Shown here: positions 49,787-57,806 of the stretch, piece by piece | Numbering within the stretch: position 1 is the stretch's first letter | Layout of the letters: each line of letters begins with the position of its first letter | DNA from: an uncultured Prevotella sp. | Lineage (GTDB): Bacteria; Bacteroidota; Bacteroidia; Bacteroidales; Bacteroidaceae | Length of the DNA stretch: 63,458 bases | NCBI GenBank assembly: GCA_900317685.1 | Contig: ONHQ01000033.1 | Location: 1-63,458, forward strand | Reading direction: 5' to 3' | The notes under the pieces: model-generated | Told to the model about the DNA's origin: nothing | The model's input: only the letters and a program-made list of their open reading frames with translations | Databases searched by the model: none | Made by a program: the position numbers and the translations under genes

Positions 49787-49950
49787 TGGAGAACCACCCA
49801 TCAGAAATATATTTCCAAACTACTCTTATGTTCTGTTTGTTACGCTGTCTTCTTGAGAAACCACCCATCAGAAATATATTTCCAAAGTACTCTTATGTTC
49901 TGTTCGTTACGCTGTCTTCTTGAGAAACAGCTCATCAGAAATACATTCCC
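49787..49950. repeat. 67-bp tandem repeat, 2.4 copies
   Basis: Copies start at about 49787, 49854 and 49921 and share CACCCATCAGAAATATATTT and ACTCTTATGTTCTGTT. The second copy is nearly identical to the first; the third is cut short. It lies in the 651-base gap between cmk and the macroglobulin gene, after the candidate small RNA. TATCTTTG at 50019-50026 is the likely -7 element of the macroglobulin gene. Confidence 0.9.
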
Positions 49951-50054
49951 CACCCATTCACTATTGTAAAAGCTACTAATTTAAGTTAGCAGATGAAGGA
50001 TAATCAAAAAAATATATTTATCTTTGCATTTACAACTAGCGTAAATTCTTCAAT

Positions 50055-53000
50055 ATGAAAAAGATAGTATGTGTTTTAGCCGCCCTGGCATTGTCGGCGA
50101 GCATGTATGCCGACAGTTTCACAAGTCTGTGGAAACAGGTCACCACTGCCCAGCAAAAAGACTTGCCAAAGACTGAACTACAGTGGTTGGATCAGATTGT
50201 CAAAAAAGCCAGACAAGAGAAAGCTTACGGGCAATTACTGAAAGCCAAATGGATGGAAGTGGAGACGCAAGGCCGCATCGCCCCCGACTCGCTTGACGTG
50301 ATGCGGCAACGGTTGGAGACGGACTACACCCGTCTGACCGACCCGACGCTCCGCGCTGTCTATGCCGCCGCACTCGGCAAAGCCTATCAGGGCAGTTACG
50401 ACAAGGACAACCAGGCTAAGGAAAAGCTGTGGTTCGGCCGGGCCATGGCCAATCCCGACCTGTTGGCCAAACATAAATACGAGGAATATGAACCCGCCAT
50501 CGTGGAAGGCATTGACAGCAAGATCTTCTACGGCGACCTGCTCCACGTCATCGGCATTGAGGCTAAGGACTATAAGACACTTCACGACTACTATTCTAAA
50601 CAGGGCAACCGACCGGCCGCCTGTCTGACTGCACTGTGGATGCAGCAGGCCAAAGGCGAGCAGACCGACTGTGCCCTGCGCAAGTCGAAATGCGTGCAAT
50701 GCCTCGACTCGCTGATGAATGTCTATCAGGATCTGCGCGAATGCGGTGAGATCGCCATCGCCCGATACAATGCGATGAGTCAGACCAGCGACGTCACTGC
50801 CGAGCATCGCGTCAACTTCATCAACTATGCTATCAGCCGTTGGGGCGACTGGCAGCGCATGAACGTGCTGCGCAACGCCCTCGAAGAGCTGCAGACTCCC
50901 TCGTTCAGCATCAACGCGGGCGACGGTGTGCTGCTGCCCAACAAAGAGCGACTCGTACGCATCAATTCCATCAGAAATATCAACACGCTCACGCTGAAGG
51001 TCTACCGACTGAACCTCAACGGTGACACCAAGCTGAACCCCAACAACAAACGCGACTATGAGCGCATTGCCAAACTGATTTTTCCCGGCGAAATCCAGTC
51101 TGTCACGCGCCAATACTATGGTCAGCCTGCATGGAAAGAGAGCACCGACTCCATACGTCTCAAGGCTCTGCCCGTTGGTGTCTACATGATTGAGACCACC
51201 ACCAGCAACACCAGCATTGATCCTCAGCGCACGCTGCTGCGCGTGAGCGACCTTAGCGTACTCCATCAGCCCCAACCTGGCAATGCCATACGCTTTGTTA
51301 CGGTCAACGCCACCACCGGCAAGCCTGTTGCCGGAGCACATCTGCGCTTCTTCAACTACAACGGCAACACACAGAAGACGCTGCAAACGCTGACCACAGA
51401 CCACAATGGAGAGGCCGTCCTGCACTATGGTGACAATCGCCCCAACTACTATGTGGCTTACACCGACAATGACAAGGCACTGCCCGTCCAAAACGTTTAC
51501 GACCGCTTCTACTACTGGAACAACAAGCGTGAGCACCACAACATCAACCTCTTCACCGACCGCTCGCTCTACCGTCCCGGCCAGACGCTGCACGTCACCG
51601 CCATTGCCTACAATGTCAACGACAGCACAATGCAATCTGCTGTTGCGGGCGGCAAGGCCATCACGCTGACGCTATGTAATGCCAACGGCAAGGAGGTGAG
51701 CCGCCAAAACGTCACCACCGACGATTTCGGTACGGCATCAGCAGACTTTGCCCTGCCGCAGCACGGCCTCACCGGTACGTTCTCCCTAATGGCCAGCAGC
51801 GACAACTCGTCGATGGGCTACGCCTCTGTACATGTGGAACAATACAAGCGTCCTACCTTCCAAATCGACTTCGACAAATACACTCAGGCCTACCAGTCCG
51901 GTGACACGCTCCGCGTGCGCGGTGTGGCAAAGACTTATTCCGGCATACCTGTACAAGGTGGCAAGGTGGTCTACACGGTTCACCGCAGCCCCATGCTGTG
52001 GTGGTATCGCACTGTAGGCGGTCAACAGACTCTTCTGACCGACTCCACAGTCACTGCCGACGACGGTTCGTTTACCGTCAAACTGCCGATGACCTACCCC
52101 GATGACATCGATCTCAACCAGCGATTCGGCTATCGCATCACTGCCGAGACGAAAGTCACCAGCCTCTCTGGTGAGACGCAGGAGGCCACAACGATGATGC
52201 CGCTGACCAACCGCTCCGCCGTTCTTTCCAGCACATTGCCCAAGCAGTGTCTGCGCGACAGCCTGAAGACCTTCCTCTTCTCTTGCAAGAATATGAATGG
52301 CGAGAGCATCAAGGCCAACGTCAGCTACCGCTTCAACGACGGTGACTGGACAACCGTTCAGACAGACACACCTATTAATATATATAGGAAACTCGCATCC
52401 GGCGAGCACCATCTGGAAGCGATCTGCCAGGGCGACACGCTGCGCAGCGACGTCGTCGTGTTTACCTATTCCGACCGTCATCCGGCCACTTCCACACACG
52501 ACTGGTACTATCTCTCCTCCCGCCAGTTCACCGTGGGCAGTCCCATCTATCTTCAGGTAGGTAGTTCCGACAAGGATGTCCATATCTTCTACACTGTCTT
52601 TGGTTCCAACAAGATCATCAAACAAGGACAGAGCACACTCAGCAATGAGGTGAAGACCGAAAAACTTCAGTATAAACCCGAGTACGGCGATGCTCTCACA
52701 CTGGCTCTGGCCTGGGTCAAGGACGGCAAATGCTACACCCACTACGATGTTCTCTCCCGTCCAGAGCCCGACAAGCAACTCCATCTGACATGGAAGACTT
52801 TCCGTGATAAACTCGTACCCGGACAGAAAGAGACTTGGACACTGCAGGTGACCAACGCCAAGGCTAAGCCTGCAAAAGCACAACTGCTGGCTGCCATGTA
52901 CGATAAGAGTCTCGACGCTATCTATCCACACAACTGGAAGTTCTCGCTTGACTTTGCCTCCAGCATGTTGTCGGCTCAATGGAACACCACCCGTTGGTCG

Positions 53001-55568
53001 GCCATCGGACTCTATGGTTATCAGAACTATCGGGCCTACAATGTACGCGACCTCAACTTCAGCCACTTCGACCCCGCTATGGAAGGCGTCTTCAATCCCT
53101 TCATTGCAGTCGACGAAGTGCTGATGGCCACAGAACAAGTCCGCATTCGTGGAGGCAAGATGGCAATGATGCAAAAGTCCCGTGCCGCCAACTTTGCAGG
53201 CAGTGACATCGCATATAAGGATGCGGCAGACCATGATGTTGTCGTTGGCTACGCGCCAAAAGCTGCAGACGTAGAGGATGCCGCCACATCGAAAGTCGGC
53301 ATGCCTGCTACGCTGCGTGACAATCTCAACGAGACCGCCTTCTTCTTCCCCAACCTCATGACCGATGCCAATGGCAACGTGAGTTTGACGTTCACCCTGC
53401 CTGAAAGCGTCACTACCTGGCACTTCCTGGCTTTGGCACACGACAAGGAGATGAACTATGGTCTGCGCAACGATGAGATTGTAGCCCAGAAAACAGTGAT
53501 GGTACAGCCCAACCTGCCGCGTTTCATCCGCGCCAACGACCAAGCACAGGCCACAGCACTCATCGCCAACACCAGCAACCGCAATGTCAGTGGACGTGCC
53601 CATCTGCAGCTGCTCGACGCAGAAACCGAGCGTGTGCTCGCTGAGTGGGAGAAGCCGTTTACGGTAGAAGCCGGGAAGACGGTACCCGTAACCTTTGACT
53701 TTGCCGGCAACCAACTGCCCGCAGATGCCCGTCATGAAGGCCTGGTCATCGCCCGCGTCTTGGCTGACGGCAAAGGCTTCAGCGACGGCGAACAGCACTA
53801 CATGGCTGTCATGCCAAGCCAGGAATACGTCAGCAACACCCGTCCATTCACGCTCAGCGGCACCGGCAACACTTCCTTCGACCTCAGCAAGCTTTTCCCC
53901 CAAAAGGCCAAAGACTGCAAGCTGACCATCGAATACACCAATACTCCCGCCTGGCTGATGGTTCAGGCTCTGCCTACCGTGGCCAATCCCAACAGCCGCG
54001 ACGCACTCTCTCTGGCCGCTGCCCTCTACGCCAACACCATCGCACGCAGCATTGTCAACGCCGATCCAGCCATCGGCAAGACACTGAAGCTCTGGCAACA
54101 GGAAACCGGCAAGGAGACTTCGCTCACCAGCAGCCTGCAAACCAACGAAGAACTCAAGAGCCTGACCCTCTCCGAGACGCCTTGGGTAGCTGACGCTGAA
54201 AGCGAAACCGCACAGAAACAACAGCTCGTCAACTATCTCGACAGCACGCAGATCGATTATCGTCTCAGCAACTTCACCGACCAGCTCCGCAAGTTGCAGC
54301 TCTCCGACGGCTCGTTTGCCTGGTGGCCGGGCATGCCGGGCAGTGCCTACATGACCATGAGCATTGCCGAAACGCTTACCCGTCTCAACACCATGACCGG
54401 TGCCTCTAAAGAGGTGAACGACATGGTCAAGCGATCCTTCCCCTTCCTTGACAAGTACATCGCCGAAGAAGTTGCCGAACTGAAAAAAGCCGAGAAGAAA
54501 GGAGCAAAGCATCTCGCTCCGAGTGAGACGGCTTGTCACTATCTCTATACCTGTGCCCTGGCCAACCGTCAGCGCACAGCCGACATGAGCTATCTCGTAG
54601 GTCTGTTGCAGAAAATGCCGACAGCACTGACCATCTACGGCAAGGCCGGTGCCGCCGTCATCCTCAGTCAGTATGGTCAGAGCCAGCGGGCTAAGGAGTA
54701 TCTCCAAAGTCTGAAGGAATACACTGTCTATAAAGAGGAGATGGGGCGTTACTTCGACACGCCGCAGGCTCTCTACAGTTGGTGCGACTATCGCATCCCC
54801 TCGCAGGTAGCAGCCATCGAAGCCCTGAAACGCCTGCAGCCCTCTGATACCAAGACCATAGAAGAGATGCAGCGCTGGCTCTTGCAGGAGAAACGCACCA
54901 CAGGATGGTCGACACCTCTCAACACCGTCGATGCCGTCTATGCCTTCCTAACCAACGACAAGGGCAAAGCACAATTGTCGCTCCTTGCGCCGCAAACGCA
55001 AAAGCCAACCTTCTCTGTCGACGGTCAGGCGATGACGATGCCTAAGGCTACGGCCGGACTCGGATATGTCAAAACCACCGTTGACAAGGCAGCCAACAAC
55101 AAGACGCTGACCATCGACAAGCCAGTCGCCGGCACTTCCTGGGGCGCGCTCTATGCCCAGTACTGGCAGACTGCCACCGAGACGGAAGCCTCTGGCAGCG
55201 GCATGACCGTCAAGCGTGAGATTCTCCACGAGGGCAAGACGCTGAAGGTAGGCGACAAGGTGCGTGTGTGCATCACAATGGTTGCCGACCGCGACTACGA
55301 CTTTGTGGCTGTTCAGGACAAGCGTGCTGCCTGCCTGCAGCCGGTCCGTCAGCTCAGTGGTTACTATGGTGGCTACTATCTGGCTCCGCAGGACAACGTG
55401 ACGAACTATTATTTCAACACGCTCTCCAAGGGCACGCATGTCATCGAGACCGAGTATTATGTCGACCGTGCCGGTTCCTACACGACGGGCATCTGCACGG
55501 TGCAGTGCGCCTACAGTCCTGCCTTCAGCGCCCGCGACAAGGCCCAGAAGATCGTCATCGAGAAATAA
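50055..55568 (+). CDS. Bacterial alpha-2-macroglobulin family protein, thioester-less
   Basis: An 1837-residue exported protein with a signal peptide (1-19, ending MYA). A helical N-terminal region (about 20-280) precedes macroglobulin MG domains, including MG2 (FTDRSLYRPGQTLHVTAIAYN, about 500-520). The A2M domain follows (FFFPNLMTDANGNVSLTFTLPESVTTWHFLAL, about 1095-1130), then a TED-like helical domain (LSDGSFAWWPGMPGS) and a C-terminal receptor-binding-like domain ending in YVDRAGSYTTG. No CxEQ thioester is seen, as in Bacteroidetes and YfaS-type members. These proteins are thought to trap proteases at the envelope. The full length fits the family. Confidence 0.9.
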   Translation: MKKIVCVLAALALSASMYADSFTSLWKQVTTAQQKDLPKTELQWLDQIVKKARQEKAYGQLLKAKWMEVETQGRIAPDSLDVMRQRLETDYTRLTDPTLRAVYAAALGKAYQGSYDKDNQAKEKLWFGRAMANPDLLAKHKYEEYEPAIVEGIDSKIFYGDLLHVIGIEAKDYKTLHDYYSKQGNRPAACLTALWMQQAKGEQTDCALRKSKCVQCLDSLMNVYQDLRECGEIAIARYNAMSQTSDVTAEHRVNFINYAISRWGDWQRMNVLRNALEELQTPSFSINAGDGVLLPNKERLVRINSIRNINTLTLKVYRLNLNGDTKLNPNNKRDYERIAKLIFPGEIQSVTRQYYGQPAWKESTDSIRLKALPVGVYMIETTTSNTSIDPQRTLLRVSDLSVLHQPQPGNAIRFVTVNATTGKPVAGAHLRFFNYNGNTQKTLQTLTTDHNGEAVLHYGDNRPNYYVAYTDNDKALPVQNVYDRFYYWNNKREHHNINLFTDRSLYRPGQTLHVTAIAYNVNDSTMQSAVAGGKAITLTLCNANGKEVSRQNVTTDDFGTASADFALPQHGLTGTFSLMASSDNSSMGYASVHVEQYKRPTFQIDFDKYTQAYQSGDTLRVRGVAKTYSGIPVQGGKVVYTVHRSPMLWWYRTVGGQQTLLTDSTVTADDGSFTVKLPMTYPDDIDLNQRFGYRITAETKVTSLSGETQEATTMMPLTNRSAVLSSTLPKQCLRDSLKTFLFSCKNMNGESIKANVSYRFNDGDWTTVQTDTPINIYRKLASGEHHLEAICQGDTLRSDVVVFTYSDRHPATSTHDWYYLSSRQFTVGSPIYLQVGSSDKDVHIFYTVFGSNKIIKQGQSTLSNEVKTEKLQYKPEYGDALTLALAWVKDGKCYTHYDVLSRPEPDKQLHLTWKTFRDKLVPGQKETWTLQVTNAKAKPAKAQLLAAMYDKSLDAIYPHNWKFSLDFASSMLSAQWNTTRWSAIGLYGYQNYRAYNVRDLNFSHFDPAMEGVFNPFIAVDEVLMATEQVRIRGGKMAMMQKSRAANFAGSDIAYKDAADHDVVVGYAPKAADVEDAATSKVGMPATLRDNLNETAFFFPNLMTDANGNVSLTFTLPESVTTWHFLALAHDKEMNYGLRNDEIVAQKTVMVQPNLPRFIRANDQAQATALIANTSNRNVSGRAHLQLLDAETERVLAEWEKPFTVEAGKTVPVTFDFAGNQLPADARHEGLVIARVLADGKGFSDGEQHYMAVMPSQEYVSNTRPFTLSGTGNTSFDLSKLFPQKAKDCKLTIEYTNTPAWLMVQALPTVANPNSRDALSLAAALYANTIARSIVNADPAIGKTLKLWQQETGKETSLTSSLQTNEELKSLTLSETPWVADAESETAQKQQLVNYLDSTQIDYRLSNFTDQLRKLQLSDGSFAWWPGMPGSAYMTMSIAETLTRLNTMTGASKEVNDMVKRSFPFLDKYIAEEVAELKKAEKKGAKHLAPSETACHYLYTCALANRQRTADMSYLVGLLQKMPTALTIYGKAGAAVILSQYGQSQRAKEYLQSLKEYTVYKEEMGRYFDTPQALYSWCDYRIPSQVAAIEALKRLQPSDTKTIEEMQRWLLQEKRTTGWSTPLNTVDAVYAFLTNDKGKAQLSLLAPQTQKPTFSVDGQAMTMPKATAGLGYVKTTVDKAANNKTLTIDKPVAGTSWGALYAQYWQTATETEASGSGMTVKREILHEGKTLKVGDKVRVCITMVADRDYDFVAVQDKRAACLQPVRQLSGYYGGYYLAPQDNVTNYYFNTLSKGTHVIETEYYVDRAGSYTTGICTVQCAYSPAFSARDKAQKIVIEK

Positions 55569-55572
55569 TTAA

Positions 55573-55686
55573 AGAGGCTATAGAAGCTATAGACTCATAG
55601 AAGCTATAGACTCTATAGAAGCTATAAACTCTATAGAAGCTATAGACTCTATAGAAGCTATAGAAGCTATAGACACGACTCTATAA
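55573..55686. repeat. 9/18-bp CTATAGA repeat array
   Basis: The whole gap between the macroglobulin and DUF1573 genes is a repeat of AGCTATAGA and CTCTATAGA half-units in mostly 18-bp periods (about six copies). It is AT-rich and nearly self-complementary, so each unit can pair with others. No promoter of the usual type is visible in it. Confidence 0.9.
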
Positions 55687-55709
55687 AACCAAATAAGAAG
55701 AAACCAAGC

Positions 55710-56852
55710 ATGAACGCTAAGAAATTGTTTATCCATCATATCACTCCCCTCTCCCTTGGAGAGGGGTTGGGGGTGAGGCTCTTTTCCTCATTTGGGTTGG
55801 GGGTGAGGCTCTTCTTTCTTTTCTCACTCTCCACACCTCTCCACGCCCAGTCCATCTCCACCGAGAGTGCCGCCATCGACTGTGGCCAGGTGCTCTTCGG
55901 CCATCCCGTGACCGCCGTCTACGAGATGCGCAACAGTGGTAATCAGCCGCTGACCATCCGGGATGTGCGCACCAGTTGCGGTTGCACGACCGTCGACTGG
56001 CCTTCAACAGCTATCGCCGCAGGCAAGAACTTCAAGATCACCGTGCGCTACGACGCCCAGACGATGGGCCATTTCGACAAGCAGATAGGCATAGAGAGCA
56101 ATGCCGCCGACACGATGATGGTACTCTCGCTGCACGGTGTCGTCGTTCCCTCATTGGCTACCTTTGTGGGCAAATACGATTACAAGATCGGTGCACTGCA
56201 CCTCGACCGCAACGACGTAGAGTTCGATGACGTGAACCGGGGGGACAAGCCCGTCCAGCAGATACACATTATTAATAAAGGAGAGCAAACGCTGCAGCCT
56301 GTGGTCATGCACCTGCCCAGCTATCTCAAAGCCTCTGTTTCTCCGACACAACTGGCTCCCGGACACAGCGGCGTGGTGACGCTGATGCTCGATTCACGGG
56401 CCATCCGCAACTTCGGCCTCACCCAGTCATCCATCTACCTCGGCATGTTCCCCGGAGACAAGGTGTCGCCGGAAAAAGAGATCTCTATCTCGGCTGTCAT
56501 CCTCCCCGACTTCGACCACCTCACCGAAGCCCAGCGCGCCAATGCCCCAAAGATGGTTCTCAGTGCCGAGAAGATCGACCTCGGGCGCTTTGACGGCAAG
56601 GACAAGAAAAAAGGAGTACTCGAAATTACCAACGCAGGCAAACGCACGCTGAATGTACGCTCACTACAGATGTTCACCACAGGCTTGGAAGTCTCGCTCA
56701 ACAAGACACAGATTGAGCCCGGTGAAACCGCTAAGCTCAAGGTCACCGCCTATGCCAAGCAGTTGCGCTCGGCCCGTTCCAAGCCCCGCATTCTGATGAT
56801 CACCAACGATCCCAATCAGACCAAAGTCATTCTCAACGTCAACGTTGAATAA
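55710..56852 (+). CDS. DUF1573 domain exported protein with repeat-built signal peptide
   Basis: A 380-residue protein. The DUF1573 (Ig-like) domain lies at about 50-150 (IDCGQVLFGHPVTAVYEMRNSGNQPL, then TSCGCTT) and two further Ig-like beta domains follow (about 165-265 and 280-380). The family is common and exported in Bacteroidetes, but its function is unknown. The signal peptide ends near LHAQ (about residue 48) and is unusually long. Its coding sequence holds a hairpin and two 30-bp copies of a GGGTTGGGGGTGAGGCTCTT element (55746-55813), read in frame as LGVRLF twice. The 3' end lies 25 bases before the ispH start. Confidence 0.85.
   Translation: MNAKKLFIHHITPLSLGEGLGVRLFSSFGLGVRLFFLFSLSTPLHAQSISTESAAIDCGQVLFGHPVTAVYEMRNSGNQPLTIRDVRTSCGCTTVDWPSTAIAAGKNFKITVRYDAQTMGHFDKQIGIESNAADTMMVLSLHGVVVPSLATFVGKYDYKIGALHLDRNDVEFDDVNRGDKPVQQIHIINKGEQTLQPVVMHLPSYLKASVSPTQLAPGHSGVVTLMLDSRAIRNFGLTQSSIYLGMFPGDKVSPEKEISISAVILPDFDHLTEAQRANAPKMVLSAEKIDLGRFDGKDKKKGVLEITNAGKRTLNVRSLQMFTTGLEVSLNKTQIEPGETAKLKVTAYAKQLRSARSKPRILMITNDPNQTKVILNVNVE
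55746..55813. repeat. G-rich palindromic repeat inserted in a signal-peptide coding region
   Basis: CCCCTCTCC (55746-55754) and GGAGAGGGG (55758-55766) form a 9-bp stem with a CTT loop. The flanking element GGGTTGGGGGTGAGGCTCTT occurs at 55764-55783 and again at 55794-55813, period 30. From memory, similar CTCCCTTGGAGAGGGGTTGGGG elements are scattered between genes in many Bacteroidetes; here one lies inside a gene and keeps its frame. Confidence 0.85.
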
Positions 56853-56877
56853 TCAAAACAGCAAACAAGCAACTCTT

Positions 56878-57735
56878 ATGAACCTCAAAATAGAAATAGA
56901 TGCTGGCAGCGGCTTTTGCTTCGGCGTGACCACAGCCATTCGCAAAGCAGAAGAAGAGCTAGCAGCGGGCAAGACGCTCTACTGTCTCGGCGACATCGTT
57001 CACAATGGCATGGAAGTGGAACGCTTGCATCAGCAAGGGCTCATTACCATCGACCATGAGCAACTCAAACAACTGCATCACGCCAAGGTGCTCTTGCGTG
57101 CACACGGAGAACCTCCCTCGACATATGAGATCGCGCGGCAAAACGATATTGAAATCATCGACGCCACCTGCCCTGTGGTTCTCGCGCTACAAAGGCGCAT
57201 CAAGAAGCAATTCGATAATGATCCAAACGCGCAAATCGTCATCTTCGGAAAAAATGGTCATGCGGAGGTACTCGGACTCGTAGGACAGACCAATCAGCAC
57301 GCCATCGTCATCGAGAAGTTCGACGACGTGAAGCATCTCGACTTCAACCGTAATATCTATCTTTACTCGCAGACGACGAAAAGTCTCGACGAGTTCCACC
57401 GCATCATCGACTACATTCAAAGCCACATCGCCCCCACGGCAACCTTCCGCAGTTTCGATACCATCTGCCGCCAGGTGGCCAACCGCATGCCCAACATCGC
57501 CGAGTTTGCCAAGCACCACGATGTCATCCTCTTCGTCAGCGGCCGCAAAAGCAGCAACGGCAAGGTGCTCTTCAATGAGTGTCTCACCGTCAACACCAAT
57601 AGCCATCAGGTCGAGAGTCCCGAGGAAATCGACTTCAGCTGGTTTGATAAGGCAGAGACCGTAGGCATCTGCGGAGCCACCAGTACGCCAAAATGGCTGA
57701 TGGAACAATGTAGAGATGCCATCTTGTCGCACTAA
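56878..57735 (+). CDS. ispH: 4-hydroxy-3-methylbut-2-enyl diphosphate reductase
   Basis: A 285-residue [4Fe-4S] enzyme, the last step of the MEP isoprenoid pathway. It has the first cluster cysteine in GSGFCFGVTTAIRKAEE, LRAHGEPPSTYEIA, IDATCPVVLALQRRI with the second cysteine, IVIFGKNGHAEVLGL, and near the end TVGICGATSTPKWLMEQC with the third. Start ATG 56878 (MNLKIEIDAG) places the first cysteine at the usual position; a TTG at 56845 would overlap the DUF1573 gene and is less likely. Confidence 0.95.
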   Translation: MNLKIEIDAGSGFCFGVTTAIRKAEEELAAGKTLYCLGDIVHNGMEVERLHQQGLITIDHEQLKQLHHAKVLLRAHGEPPSTYEIARQNDIEIIDATCPVVLALQRRIKKQFDNDPNAQIVIFGKNGHAEVLGLVGQTNQHAIVIEKFDDVKHLDFNRNIYLYSQTTKSLDEFHRIIDYIQSHIAPTATFRSFDTICRQVANRMPNIAEFAKHHDVILFVSGRKSSNGKVLFNECLTVNTNSHQVESPEEIDFSWFDKAETVGICGATSTPKWLMEQCRDAILSH

Positions 57736-57806
57736 CTTCACAGGGCACATCATTTGAGAATGTCGTGGTAGAAAATAAAAATAACAAATAAGAAAGGAGA
57801 TAAAAC

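Noticed and set aside
51786-54707. 973-codon minus-strand frame opposite the macroglobulin gene
   Set aside because: It is the shadow of a GC-biased coding sequence; the plus-strand protein has clear domains and a signal peptide.
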